Shown piece by piece: positions 9,570-18,935 of a stretch of 64,000 bases of DNA (the stretch's first letter is position 1; the number at the start of each line of letters is the position of its first letter). The stretch lies in the NCBI GenBank assembly GCA_026985055.1, contig JALSQZ010000059.1, forward strand, positions 1-64,000, written 5' to 3'. A model generated the notes under the pieces. The model saw only the letters and a list, made by a program, of their open reading frames with translations, did no database searches and was not told where the DNA came from. The stretch is from Sedimenticola sp. Lineage in GTDB: Bacteria > Pseudomonadota > Gammaproteobacteria > Chromatiales > Chromatiaceae. The position numbers and the translations under genes are program-made.

Positions 9570-10034
9570 ATGCTGAAAGCGCAAGATCCGGCGCCGGATT
9601 TCGAGCTGCCTACAGCCGACATGAGCATGGTGCGGCTTTCCGACTTTGCGGGCAGAAAGAATCTGGTGCTGTATTTCTATCCCAAGGATGATACCCCCGG
9701 CTGCACCATGGAAGCCATGGAATTCAGTGAGCTGGCAGAGGAGTTTGCCGCCCTGGACACGATGATTCTGGGTGTCAGCAGGGATACCTGCATCAGTCAT
9801 GCCGCTTTTCGTGACAAATATGGCCTGTCTGTCGAGCTGGTCGCGGATGTGGATGGTGAAGCCTGTGATGCCTATGGAGTGATGCAGAAAAAAAACGTGA
9901 ATGGACAGGAGCGTCTGGGCATACAACGTTCCACCTTTATCGTGGACAAGTCGGGCAGGATCCGGCATGCCTTGTATGGTGTTACCCCCAAGGGACATGC
10001 GGAAGAAGTTCTGACGCTGGTGCGAGGACTCTGA
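9570..10034 (+). CDS. bcp: Thioredoxin-dependent peroxiredoxin (BCP/PrxQ type)
   Basis: A 154-residue thiol peroxidase that reduces hydrogen and organic peroxides. The peroxidatic cysteine is Cys45 in YPKDDTPGCT. The position five residues later, where E. coli Bcp has its second cysteine, is Met50, so this protein cannot use the usual intramolecular disulfide at that place; other cysteines (in RDTCISH and GEACDAYG) or an external thiol would resolve it. The ATG at 9570 is preferred over an in-frame one at 9546 because GGAGGAG sits just before it. It converges with the DUF1501 gene, one base apart. Confidence 0.93.
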   Translation: MLKAQDPAPDFELPTADMSMVRLSDFAGRKNLVLYFYPKDDTPGCTMEAMEFSELAEEFAALDTMILGVSRDTCISHAAFRDKYGLSVELVADVDGEACDAYGVMQKKNVNGQERLGIQRSTFIVDKSGRIRHALYGVTPKGHAEEVLTLVRGL

Positions 10035-10035
10035 A

Positions 10036-11418
10036 TCAGCTCATGAATCCCAGGTCTCTTTGGGAAAAGGCGCCAAGATTCGGAAACACCATGTCCAGTT
10101 CGGTATCGGAAAGACCAAACCATTTGGCAATGGTTGCCAGATAGGTTTCCACTGACGTAGTCGGTATCATTCTGTCGGACCAGGCGTCCGGTGAATCAGG
10201 GCGCAGCGCCGGCATCTTCCCGTAGATGTCCCCGCCGCGGACAGCGCCTCCCAGAACAAAGGCATGACCACCCCAGCCGTGGTCCGTTCCCGCGTTGTTG
10301 GATGTCAGGGACCGGCCAAAGTCGGATATGGTCAAAGTGGTAACCTGCTCTTCCATGCCCATCTCGGCAAGGGCGTTCTGAAATGCGCCCATGGATTCGC
10401 TGAGGTAGCCTACCTGGTGGGCATTGTCGCTGTCGTGGGTATCCCAGCCGTGCTGGTTGACGAAAAAGATCTGGCGATTGGTCTGAAAGCGGTTCTGGAA
10501 TTCCTGTCTGACGGAAAGAATATTTGCCACCAGCTCCAGTTGCCGGCCCAGGGGCTTGCCGGTCTCATGTACGCCGTCACTGAACCCATCGAATGAAAGC
10601 GCATTGTCGAAAAGACCTGCCAGCTGGTTGGGACGCAACAGTTCGTCGATTCTTTTCCGTGCCAGGGCGCGCATCAGCTTGTTGGGGCTTTCTAGCTGCT
10701 GTTTGTAAAGGCTCTGGTAGACCTTGCCCAGCTCACTACCACCGGATTCCGGGCCAAAACCATAGGAAGTCATGGTGTCGGAAGAAACAGATGGCTCGTC
10801 GAAGTGAATGGCATCAGTCGCTCCGCCGGTTTGCAGCAGATTGTTGCTGTCCGCCGCGTTGATATTGAACCAGGGGTTTCCACTGCTGTACAAGGTATTG
10901 CCCAATCTGGCGCCCCAGCCCTGGTGCTGCGAGCCGGTCGCGTCGCCCAGCATCCATTGGGAACGCTGGGTATTGTGGGCGAACAGTTCAAAAGGAATCG
11001 GCGCGCCATTTTCCACGTCATACCGGGTCACGGGCTGTAGCAGTGTTCCGCAATTGGCTATGATCGCCAGCTTCTGATCCATAAACAGGTTGTGCAAGGC
11101 GGTCATGTTTTCCCGCATGCCATAAGCAGCGGGGTTGAGGCCGTTTTGATTGGCGTGACTGAACGGCAGCAGGCTGGTTCGCGGCAGGGCGATATTCTCC
11201 CGGGTAGCCTGGTAGTCGGCATAGGTATCGGTTTGGGTGGGTGCGATCATGTTGAATACATCCGCGCCTCCTTCCAGGAGGATAACCACCAGTGCCTTGT
11301 AGGGTTCATCCGTGGCCACAGCCATTTTGCCCAGCTGAGTGGCCAGAGCGTACAGGGGCTGCATGGACGTCGCCGCCAGGGCGACCTTGAGAAACTGCCT
11401 TCTGGAATACCTGTGCAT
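10036..11418 (-). CDS. DUF1501 domain protein, Tat-exported
   Basis: A 460-residue protein with a twin-arginine leader (SRRQFLKVALAA, residues 5-16), so it is probably folded in the cytoplasm before export. The body belongs to DUF1501, related to the sulfatase/alkaline phosphatase fold, with the typical VVILLEGGADVFNMIAP near the N-terminus and DFGRSLTSNNAGTDHGWGGH near residue 370, which holds the presumed metal-binding Asp and His. It is just downstream of a DUF1800 gene (11-base gap) as is common in many bacteria, suggesting the pair works together in the envelope. Function is not known. Confidence 0.88.
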   Translation of the reverse strand: MHRYSRRQFLKVALAATSMQPLYALATQLGKMAVATDEPYKALVVILLEGGADVFNMIAPTQTDTYADYQATRENIALPRTSLLPFSHANQNGLNPAAYGMRENMTALHNLFMDQKLAIIANCGTLLQPVTRYDVENGAPIPFELFAHNTQRSQWMLGDATGSQHQGWGARLGNTLYSSGNPWFNINAADSNNLLQTGGATDAIHFDEPSVSSDTMTSYGFGPESGGSELGKVYQSLYKQQLESPNKLMRALARKRIDELLRPNQLAGLFDNALSFDGFSDGVHETGKPLGRQLELVANILSVRQEFQNRFQTNRQIFFVNQHGWDTHDSDNAHQVGYLSESMGAFQNALAEMGMEEQVTTLTISDFGRSLTSNNAGTDHGWGGHAFVLGGAVRGGDIYGKMPALRPDSPDAWSDRMIPTTSVETYLATIAKWFGLSDTELDMVFPNLGAFSQRDLGFMS

Positions 11419-11429
11419 GATGAACCTCC

Positions 11430-13250
11430 TTATCTTTGCAGCGCGTAGTCAGGTGAGGTCATGATCAGACCGATGATGTAACGTGCAAGTTGTTCATTGT
11501 TGCTGTTGCGAACTTCCTTTTGCTGAAGCAGATAAGTTCGGATGGCGGTTCGGGATGCCGCTGACAGCTGCCCTGCGGTCAGCAGGATGTCCAGTTCGTC
11601 TAGCAAGCGCTCGTATTCCCCCCGGGCAATCCAGGCGGTTTCCCGGGCAAGCTGCAACTCCGCAGACAGCTCGAAGGTTTCATAGACGAAGCTGTTTTTG
11701 GTGATCAATCCCATGAGCAGATCATCTATGCCCTGTTTTCCGTAGATTTCCAGTTCGGGCGCCACCAGACCTTCCTGCTTCAGGCTGTAAGGGGCATCGA
11801 AGGGAGTGAAGTAGTTGAATACCGTAAGGGCTTCCAGAGGGCCTTCCTGGCGTGTGAAATCCGTGCCGTGAAAATGATAGGAAGGGTATTCATAGCTGGG
11901 GCCGTCTTCGTACAGGTTCAGGGTTCTGATCTCGTCCTGTGCATGAAAGGCGCGGAAAAGATGGGTGATGAACAACAAGGGTTCCCGGAATTTGCCAAAC
12001 TGCTGTGGTTGCTGCACAGCACCATTGAAGGCTTCTTCATCCAGCAATATGGCAGAAATCACGGCTTTCATGTCGCCTCTCGTACCTTCGCCATTGTCGT
12101 TGAAAACCTGGCTGATGCGTGCCACATATTCGGGGGAAGGATTACTGGTTACCAGGCGCTGTATCAGCTGTTTGCAGATGAAAGGGCCGGTATTCGGATG
12201 CATGAACAGCAGATGCAAGGCGGCGTCGATGTCGGTCCTGGTATCGCCGCCTGGAATCGTCTGACCAAGAATGTGTTTGCTTTCCCGGTCATGATATTCC
12301 TCGACGGCAATCATGGGTCGGGTGCGGGAAAAATGTGTGGAGTCGCCATCTCCGGGAAAGAAAAAGCCATTCTGATCGGTAAGGCCGGTGAAGATCCGTG
12401 CCATTTCCCGAACATCGTTCTGGTTGTAAGTGGCGATGGGGTTTCCCTGGTTGTCCAGCTTCAGGCTGCCATCCGGATTGAGTTCATACAGGCCGATGGT
12501 GAACAGCTGCATGACTTCCCGTGCATAGTTTTCATCCGGATGACTTCCCGGCGTGGTGCCGGCCTTGGCATTCCCCAGATAGCTGAGATATTTGCCCATA
12601 CTTGGATGATAGGTGGCATCCTGCAACAGCTTTTCAAAATTGGCGAAGGCGTCGGTAACCAACAAATCGTAGTACGAGATGAGCGCATCGGGTTGGGTGA
12701 TCAACTGGCCGTTGTTCCTGGAAACGACGAATATTTCACTCCAGGCGAGGGCGACTCTCTGGCGTAACTGATCCTCGGCCTGGGTGGCCAGATGCCACCA
12801 GATGTCTCTTTGTGCGTATGACAGGGTATCCGCATGGCGTTTCCAGTCTTCGGGATTGTCCCTGATATCGCCAGTGCCGTTTATTCCCCTGATATTGTCT
12901 TCCGCCCATTGCATGTGCAGGCTGGGAGGAATGGCAAATTGTTCGTCCAACCAGGCTTCGTAACTTCCCAGGCTGTGGAGATGATTGATGGCCTGCCAGT
13001 CCGGGCCGAAAGTGGCCCTGGCGAGAAATGCCGAAGCTTCTTTGGTGTTGCGTATTCTTTGAGTATCGATGAAGTAGCGGAAGTTGTCCCCGGAATTGTC
13101 GGCATTTTTTTCTCCCGGTTTGAACATTTTCGCGTTGTTGCCCGGGGGAGTTGACAAGGCAGGTGTTGCGCCAGGGGCGCTTGCGGCAAACACACTGAAC
13201 AGGGATGCCAGAACAAGACCGTTGAGCAATCTTCTGAGGAAAAGGCACAT
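11430..13250 (-). CDS. DUF1800 domain protein, secreted
   Basis: A 606-residue protein with a Sec signal peptide (hydrophobic residues 8-25, cleavage likely after an Ala near residue 28). The rest matches the DUF1800 family: SAFLARATFGPD early, WHLATQAEDQLRQRVALAWSE about residue 150, and NYAREVMQLFTIG near 250. It is first in a two-gene operon with the DUF1501 gene. An AAGGAG site nine bases upstream supports the ATG. The biochemical role of this pair is unknown. Confidence 0.88.
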   Translation of the reverse strand: MCLFLRRLLNGLVLASLFSVFAASAPGATPALSTPPGNNAKMFKPGEKNADNSGDNFRYFIDTQRIRNTKEASAFLARATFGPDWQAINHLHSLGSYEAWLDEQFAIPPSLHMQWAEDNIRGINGTGDIRDNPEDWKRHADTLSYAQRDIWWHLATQAEDQLRQRVALAWSEIFVVSRNNGQLITQPDALISYYDLLVTDAFANFEKLLQDATYHPSMGKYLSYLGNAKAGTTPGSHPDENYAREVMQLFTIGLYELNPDGSLKLDNQGNPIATYNQNDVREMARIFTGLTDQNGFFFPGDGDSTHFSRTRPMIAVEEYHDRESKHILGQTIPGGDTRTDIDAALHLLFMHPNTGPFICKQLIQRLVTSNPSPEYVARISQVFNDNGEGTRGDMKAVISAILLDEEAFNGAVQQPQQFGKFREPLLFITHLFRAFHAQDEIRTLNLYEDGPSYEYPSYHFHGTDFTRQEGPLEALTVFNYFTPFDAPYSLKQEGLVAPELEIYGKQGIDDLLMGLITKNSFVYETFELSAELQLARETAWIARGEYERLLDELDILLTAGQLSAASRTAIRTYLLQQKEVRNSNNEQLARYIIGLIMTSPDYALQR

Positions 13251-13432
13251 AGAATGGGCACTCCTTGACAGTACTTCTTGCTACTCCAGTATTTACAACT
13301 CCACCGCCCTTCCTCCCGGAAGTGGTTTCAGGCTCACTGTAGCGCCTGATGCGGAAAGGGAAAATAGACTGAAATCACGTTTTCCCTGGTCTTTTTCGTC
13401 CTGGGGGAGGAAAAAATGGGTAGTTTGGCTGA

Positions 13433-13585
13433 AGGGGGTCTCGAAAAATTCCTTCCATGGAGTTTTTCTCGTCGCAAAGAGAAAATGCGATTTCCTCTTT
13501 GCGCACATATTCAATCACTCGTGGTGATCGAATATGGTGGCGCACCCCTGTCCCCTTCGGGCATCTCGATTTTTCGAGATGCCCT
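13433..13585 (+). repeat. Hairpin-rich repeat, copy 1
   Basis: First of five full copies of an approximately 150-bp element (others at 19279, 21900, 33436 and 34248). The left end AGGGGGTCTCGAAAAA and the right end, read backwards AGGGCATCTCGAAAAA, form imperfect terminal inverted repeats. Inside are several small palindromes: TTCCATGGA, an AAGAGAAA/TTTCTCTT-type arm pair, and a stem around TCACTCGTGGTGA. The right-end stem lies about 9 bases downstream of the stop codon of the leftward helicase gene, so it may act as its 3' end. The rest of 13251-13593 carries no gene. Confidence 0.85.
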
Positions 13586-13593
13586 GATTATCC

Positions 13594-15351
13594 TTATTTG
13601 CCTTTTTTCCTGCCGTGGTGTTTGCGCCCGCGCTTGAAGCTCTTGTTCTTCTTGCCGACTTTTCGGCCGACGGGACGCAGGCCCATTTTTCTTCCGGCAA
13701 CCCTGGCCTTCCTGAGAATTTCCATCACTTCCCTGGGCATGCCTTCAGGCAGATCCACGGTAGTGAAATTCTCATGGATCTCGATGCAGCCGATGTAGCA
13801 GCTGTCGATATCCGCTTCGTTGGCGATGGCGCCGACGATATTGCCTGGTTTTACATCGTGGTTGTAACCCACGTCCAGAATGAAACGTTCCATTTTGAGA
13901 TCCGGAAATTCCTTCAGTGGCAGGGCTTGGTCAGAGAAATCCCGCTTTGATGGTTTCCCGGAGGACTTTTCGGGGTGTTCACGGCCTTCCCTGGAAGTCC
14001 TGGACTCCTTGCTTTTTCTGACGGGTTTGTCTTTGAGAAGCAGCGGATCACTCCCCTGGGCAAGAAGTGCGAGGGCGGCGGCAAGCGCCATGGGGTCGAT
14101 ATCCCGTTCCTGGCGCAGGTCAGCAAGTATTTCTTCATAGAGTCCCAGGTCAGCTGTGGTCAGGGTGTCCAGGATACGTTGCTTGAAGCGCGCGATGCGC
14201 TTGTCGTTGATGTCTGCCGTGCTGGGCATGTGCATCTGTTCGATGGGGTGGCTGGTGGCCTTCTCGATAGCGCGCAACAGCCGGCGTTCCCGTGGTGCAA
14301 CGAACAGTATGGCCTCGCCTTTGCGTCCGGCGCGACCGGTACGCCCGATACGGTGTACATAGGATTCGGTGTCGTAGGGGATGTCATAGTTCAACACGTG
14401 GCTGATACGTTCCACGTCCAGCCCGCGGGCGGCCACGTCCGTGGCTACGAGGATGTCCAGCTTGCCTTGTTTGAGACGTTGCACGGTTTTTTCCCGCTGA
14501 TTCTGCGGGATGTCCCCATTCAGCGCCTCGGCGGCATAGCCCCGTGCGGAAAGCTTGTCGGCGAGTTCTACCGTGGATGTGCGGGTACGGGCGAAAATCA
14601 GCATGGCATCGAAATCTTCACTTTCCAGCAGTCGGGTCAGGGCATCCAGCTTGTGCAGCCCGCTTACCAGCCAGTAGCGCTGATGAATGGTGGTGGCGGT
14701 ACTGGTGCTGGATTTGATACGTACTTCCGCAGGGTCGTTGAGATGTTTGTGCGCCACCTTGCGAATCGCGTCCGGCATGGTGGCGGAGAACAATGCGGTT
14801 TGCCTGGTCTTGGGCATCTGTTCCAGAATCCATTCCACGTCATCGATAAAGCCCATGCGCAGCATTTCATCCGCTTCGTCCAGCACCAGACTTTTCAGTC
14901 CGTCCAGATTCAGGGTGTTGCGGCGCAGATGATCCATGATCCGCCCCGGTGTGCCGACGACCACATGGACGCCGCGCTTGAGCAGACGCAACTGCTGGCT
15001 GAAGGCCTGTCCACCGTAAATGGGCAATACATGAAAACCTTGCATGTGATGCGCATAAGTCTGAAATGCTTCAGCGACCTGAAGTGCCAGCTCTCGCGTT
15101 GGTGTCAGCACCAGCAGCTGGGGTGTTTTCTGCTGCATGTCGATTCTGGCCAGCAGAGGAAGGGCGAAGGCACCGGTCTTGCCGGTTCCTGTCTGCGCCT
15201 GACCAAGAAGATCCTGGCCATCCAGCAGCAGGGGCGTGCAGCGGGCCTGGATGGGGGAAGGGGTTTCATAGCCGATATCGCTCAGTGATTTGAGCAAAAC
15301 AGGGGGCAGTCCCAGTTCCTCAAAGGAAAGGGGTTGGGAAGATGTAGACAT
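13594..15351 (-). CDS. DEAD-box ATP-dependent RNA helicase (DeaD/CsdA-like)
   Basis: A 585-residue RNA helicase with all core motifs: Q-motif region SPIQARC, Walker A AQTGTGKT, VLDEADEML, SATMP, and HRIGRTGRAGRKG. After the two RecA-like domains (to about residue 370) comes a linker with charged stretches and then a DbpA-type RNA-binding domain (about 480-550), typical of DeaD. The tail is very basic (KKNKSFKRGRKHHGRKKGK). Such proteins help ribosome assembly and mRNA turnover, especially in the cold. The ATG at 15351 gives the usual SFEELGLPP beginning; an in-frame ATG eight codons upstream is less likely. Confidence 0.92.
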   Translation of the reverse strand: MSTSSQPLSFEELGLPPVLLKSLSDIGYETPSPIQARCTPLLLDGQDLLGQAQTGTGKTGAFALPLLARIDMQQKTPQLLVLTPTRELALQVAEAFQTYAHHMQGFHVLPIYGGQAFSQQLRLLKRGVHVVVGTPGRIMDHLRRNTLNLDGLKSLVLDEADEMLRMGFIDDVEWILEQMPKTRQTALFSATMPDAIRKVAHKHLNDPAEVRIKSSTSTATTIHQRYWLVSGLHKLDALTRLLESEDFDAMLIFARTRTSTVELADKLSARGYAAEALNGDIPQNQREKTVQRLKQGKLDILVATDVAARGLDVERISHVLNYDIPYDTESYVHRIGRTGRAGRKGEAILFVAPRERRLLRAIEKATSHPIEQMHMPSTADINDKRIARFKQRILDTLTTADLGLYEEILADLRQERDIDPMALAAALALLAQGSDPLLLKDKPVRKSKESRTSREGREHPEKSSGKPSKRDFSDQALPLKEFPDLKMERFILDVGYNHDVKPGNIVGAIANEADIDSCYIGCIEIHENFTTVDLPEGMPREVMEILRKARVAGRKMGLRPVGRKVGKKNKSFKRGRKHHGRKKGK

Positions 15352-15398
15352 GGAGAACCTGCAAGGAAAGAACAAGAAAAGGGTTGGTGCCTAACCCT

Positions 15399-15647
15399 CT
15401 AGCCCGAATATTGCACCAGAACGCGCAAAATGTGGTTTTTTTACCATGAATTACAGCCTGTTGCGTGACGATTATGCTGGATACAGTTTGTACCTGTCAT
15501 GCTATCCGGTTTTTCCCGGGATCTTTTCACCCAGCTTGCCCGAACGCCCTGCAAGCCGATGAATAACATCGGCTTTTGTCCGTTCGAACAATCTGGGCAA
15601 AAATCTCTCCGGGAAAATTCCGGATTCCGGTGCAATATTCGGGCTAG
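15399..15647. mobile_element. MITE-like element flanked by CTAG
   Basis: The ends CTAGCCCGAATATTGCACC (15399-15417) and its exact reverse complement (15629-15647) enclose about 210 bp with no coding capacity. If CTAG is the target duplication, the element proper is 15403-15643 with 15-bp inverted ends. CTAG and the TTAG beside the copy at 1-114 both fit YTAR, the target reported for the IS5 group, so it may be a derivative mobilised by such a transposase. The 114 bases from 15399 to 15512 recur inverted at the window start. Confidence 0.8.
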
Positions 15648-15784
15648 CAGGTCCAGCAGGAAGACACTATAGCACAGCTGCTGCTGAATAGTGCTTGCCA
15701 AAGTTCCACGGGGCGGTTCTCCGTATTGCTCCTGCGTGGATTTGCTGGGATACTCGCTTGTATTCGGAACCGATCCCTCTATGT

Positions 15785-18061
15785 ATGTCACTTCGCACGC
15801 GCATTCTGCTGTTTCTGTTCAGTTTTGCCCTGGTGCCCCTGGCAGCGGCAGTCATCATCAACCTGCCTCTGGTGCTGGATCGGGTAGAGCTGTTCTATCG
15901 TCAGGCGTTTTTGCAGAATCTGCGCGCGGATTTCTCGGATCTGGATGCTCATCTGGCCAGCCGGGACGAGATGATCCGTTTGCTGGCCAAGTTGCCGGAG
16001 CCGGGCATGGTGCTTGGCGCTGGTGGCGTGGCGGATCCTGTCCAGGTCGATCAGGCGCGGGTCAAGTATGTGGAATGGATCAATCGCATTCTGCGTGATC
16101 AGCTGGACATCGTGGATATCCTTTTCCTGGACAAGGATGCTCTGGCGCGTTTCTGGCTGTCGCGAAATGCAGAAACCCGTCGCTGGGAGCCTACTACCCA
16201 GGCTCCTTATCTGCCACAGAGAAAATACCTGGAACCCGTCTTGCAGGCGACAACGCCGGCAGTGTTTCTTACGCCTGTGGTAGTGGATGAAAAGACTGCC
16301 GATCTGGCGCGAGCCATTACCCTGCAACTGCTTACCCCGCTGGGACCGGATGAGGGCAAGCCCACATACGGCGTGGTGGTAATGACGGTGGATATCGGTG
16401 GTCTGGTACGACGTGATCCCGGTACCCTCTGGGTACATGATGATGGGCGCTACCTTTCCGCGCCTGGCGTGACCCAGCGCAGCGGAAATGCGTTCCATGA
16501 GTTCTCCGGACTGAGTAAAATGTTTGCCCGGCGCAAACTGTTCATGTGGGAAGGCGACGATGGCAAAACCGTGATCTGGGTGCCGCTGTTGCGCACCGAA
16601 GATGACAAACCTCTTTGGGTTGGACGTTATGTGCAGGAAAAACCCCTGCGGGAATTGCGTGATGCGATCATTCTGCGCGTTCTGGTGATCATCTTCGTGC
16701 TGGTGGTGGTGATAGGGATTATTGCGCGGCTGGTGGCCACTCGCCTGGAGCGCCATGGTACCGAACTGTTCAAGGGGATACAGCGCATCGTAGGCAAGGC
16801 GGAAGCGGTGCAGTTCAACTGGCACGGCAGCCCGGAACTGGTTCAGCTGGGGCGTAATCTGTCCGTACTTTCCGAGACGCACGCACGCAACCTGCAGGAA
16901 CTTCAGGGGCATGCCAGGGCTCTTGAAGAATCCAACCGCTACAAATCGGAATTCCTTTCCAATGTCAGCCATGAATTGCGTACGCCCCTGAACTCGATTC
17001 TGCTGCTGTCCAAGTTGCTGGTAAAGGAAGGCCAGGATTTGTCGGACGAGCAGCGTCAACAACTGAAAGTGATTCACGAGGCAAGCGCGGATCTGCGTGG
17101 TCTCATCGACAATATCCTGGACCTGTCCCGCATCGAGGCAGGCAAGCTGCTGCCCAATATCGAAAAAGTGGATCTGCACGGGTTGTTGCAGGAACTGGCG
17201 GAGTTGATGGCTCCGCAGTTTGGGGAAAAGGGATTGAAGCTGGAATTGCAGATCGATCCACAGGCAATGCAATGGATATCCACTGACGCGGACAAGATCA
17301 AGCAGGTACTCAAGAATTTCCTCTCCAATTCTCTCAAGTTTACTTTTGAGGGAAAAGTGATACTGGGCATGGAAGCTGCGGATGAACCCTATGCGGTGCG
17401 CCTGTGGGTGCGTGATACGGGTATTGGCATCCCGGAGGACAAGCAGAAGCTGATCTTCGAAGCCTTCAGGCAGGCAGACGGATCCACCCGTCGCCGTTAT
17501 GGAGGCACGGGACTGGGCCTGAGCATCAGCCGGGAACTGGCGCAGATTCTCTGTGGCGAGATTCGGGTGGAAAGCCGAACCGGGCGCGGGTCGGAGTTTT
17601 CCCTGCTGCTGCCCACGGAATGTGGCGAGACCCCGCAACCCAAGACCCTTTTCTTTGAAGAGCAGGGGGAGGGTTCTGACGCTGATGAGATGGCGGCTGC
17701 CGAAGCCGATTTCAGTGGTCGTCGTGCGCTGCTGGTGGAGCAGGATATCGATCTGTTGCTGAAGTTCAGCAAGATGCTGGAGTCCTGGAACATCGAGGTA
17801 TTTGCCGCGGGAGACGAAGAGGAAGTCCGGGAGACGCTGGCAGATGAGTCGGATATTGATATAGTAATGGCTGGTGAGGGCATTGTGGCGTGGCGGCGTC
17901 TTGCGGAAATGGTTGGAGGCAGTACAGCCAACTCGATATTGTTTATTGGCCTGTCGGACAATCCCCAGATTGATGGCGCGGAAGTAGTGGTTTCTCCAGA
18001 CGTCAATGCGCACACCCTGATGAGCATACTGCAACAACGTTTTCCAACGGACAGGAGATGA
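15785..18061 (+). CDS. Membrane sensor histidine kinase with degenerate receiver
   Basis: A 758-residue kinase. A first membrane helix (about 7-28), an extracytoplasmic sensor region (about 30-295), a second helix (about 300-320) and a HAMP-like linker precede HisKA with VSHELRTPLN (His near residue 395) and a HATPase domain with NFLSNSLKFT, DTGIGIPEDK and GGTGLGLSIS. The last 110 residues look like a receiver fold, but the phosphoacceptor strand reads DIDIVMAGEG, so the aspartate is missing and it is probably a pseudo-receiver. The stop overlaps the ATG of the response regulator, which is its likely partner. Confidence 0.88.
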   Translation: MSLRTRILLFLFSFALVPLAAAVIINLPLVLDRVELFYRQAFLQNLRADFSDLDAHLASRDEMIRLLAKLPEPGMVLGAGGVADPVQVDQARVKYVEWINRILRDQLDIVDILFLDKDALARFWLSRNAETRRWEPTTQAPYLPQRKYLEPVLQATTPAVFLTPVVVDEKTADLARAITLQLLTPLGPDEGKPTYGVVVMTVDIGGLVRRDPGTLWVHDDGRYLSAPGVTQRSGNAFHEFSGLSKMFARRKLFMWEGDDGKTVIWVPLLRTEDDKPLWVGRYVQEKPLRELRDAIILRVLVIIFVLVVVIGIIARLVATRLERHGTELFKGIQRIVGKAEAVQFNWHGSPELVQLGRNLSVLSETHARNLQELQGHARALEESNRYKSEFLSNVSHELRTPLNSILLLSKLLVKEGQDLSDEQRQQLKVIHEASADLRGLIDNILDLSRIEAGKLLPNIEKVDLHGLLQELAELMAPQFGEKGLKLELQIDPQAMQWISTDADKIKQVLKNFLSNSLKFTFEGKVILGMEAADEPYAVRLWVRDTGIGIPEDKQKLIFEAFRQADGSTRRRYGGTGLGLSISRELAQILCGEIRVESRTGRGSEFSLLLPTECGETPQPKTLFFEEQGEGSDADEMAAAEADFSGRRALLVEQDIDLLLKFSKMLESWNIEVFAAGDEEEVRETLADESDIDIVMAGEGIVAWRRLAEMVGGSTANSILFIGLSDNPQIDGAEVVVSPDVNAHTLMSILQQRFPTDRR

Positions 18062-18930
18062 GCATGAAACGTTACTCCGGTTTCAAGCTGCTGGCTGTGG
18101 ACGATAATGAACACAATCTGTTCACTCTGCGTTCCCTGGTGAGCAAACACATGGATGTGGAGATACTGGAGGCCACGGGCGGCAGAGAGGCACTGGAACT
18201 GGCGCAGCGCAATCCGGACATCGATCTCATCATCCTCGATGTTCAGATGCCGGAAATGGATGGTTTCGAAACGGCGCGCATGCTCAAGATCCGCAAGAAG
18301 ACCCGGGATATTCCGGTCATCTTCCTGACCGCCGCCTTCAAGACCGAAGAATTCCAGCAGAAGGGCTATGACGTGGGTGGCGTGGACTATCTGCTCAAGC
18401 CTATCGACGACAATCAGCTGCTGAACAAGATCAGCACCTATTTCCGCCTGATAGAGAAGGAGCGGGAACTCAACCGCATACTTGAGCAGAAAGTGGCGGA
18501 ACGGACGGCTGAACTTCATCAGGCCAATCAGCACCTGGAGAACATTATCCGCTACATGGGAGAAGCCCTGCTGGTTCTGGATGCAAAAGGGCGCATCAAG
18601 CAGGTGAATCCCGCAGCATGCGCCATGTTAGGCTATGAACAACAAGAATTGACCGGTATGAGTATCGGCGATGTTTTCGAGGAGGAAGGACAGGAGCAGG
18701 CCAATGCCTTCATGGGCACCTGGCTGGAGGCGCTGATTCGCGCCGGGGCCCTGCGGGACATAGAGGCGGCTTTCATCGCCAGGGATGGGACTCGGATGCC
18801 TATCCTGTTTTCGCGCACGGCCATTGTCAATCAACAGGGGGAGATTGACGAGATTATCTGTATCGCCAAGAATATGTCAGGCTACTGTCGGGTGGACGAG
18901 GAATCGCCTGCTCAAGCAACCGGAGATTGA
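18058..18930 (+). CDS. Response regulator with C-terminal PAS domain
   Basis: A 290-residue protein: receiver domain (about 8-125) with acidic pair AVDDN, phosphoacceptor Asp61 in LIILDVQMPEMDG and the conserved lysine in LLKPID; a helical coiled-coil (about 130-165, VAERTAELHQANQHLENI); then a PAS domain (about 165-275) starting MGEALLVLDAKGRIKQVNPAA. There is no DNA-binding, GGDEF or EAL output, so it probably signals through protein contacts. It starts inside the last codons of the histidine kinase gene and is followed six bases later by an ArsR-type gene, forming a three-gene operon. Confidence 0.88.
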   Translation: MSMKRYSGFKLLAVDDNEHNLFTLRSLVSKHMDVEILEATGGREALELAQRNPDIDLIILDVQMPEMDGFETARMLKIRKKTRDIPVIFLTAAFKTEEFQQKGYDVGGVDYLLKPIDDNQLLNKISTYFRLIEKERELNRILEQKVAERTAELHQANQHLENIIRYMGEALLVLDAKGRIKQVNPAACAMLGYEQQELTGMSIGDVFEEEGQEQANAFMGTWLEALIRAGALRDIEAAFIARDGTRMPILFSRTAIVNQQGEIDEIICIAKNMSGYCRVDEESPAQATGD

Positions 18931-18935
18931 ACCCA

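Noticed and set aside
15788..18037. Leftward reading frame of 749 codons opposite the histidine kinase
   Set aside because: Composition is rich in His, Gln and Arg and has no domain; the rightward frame encodes a complete kinase.
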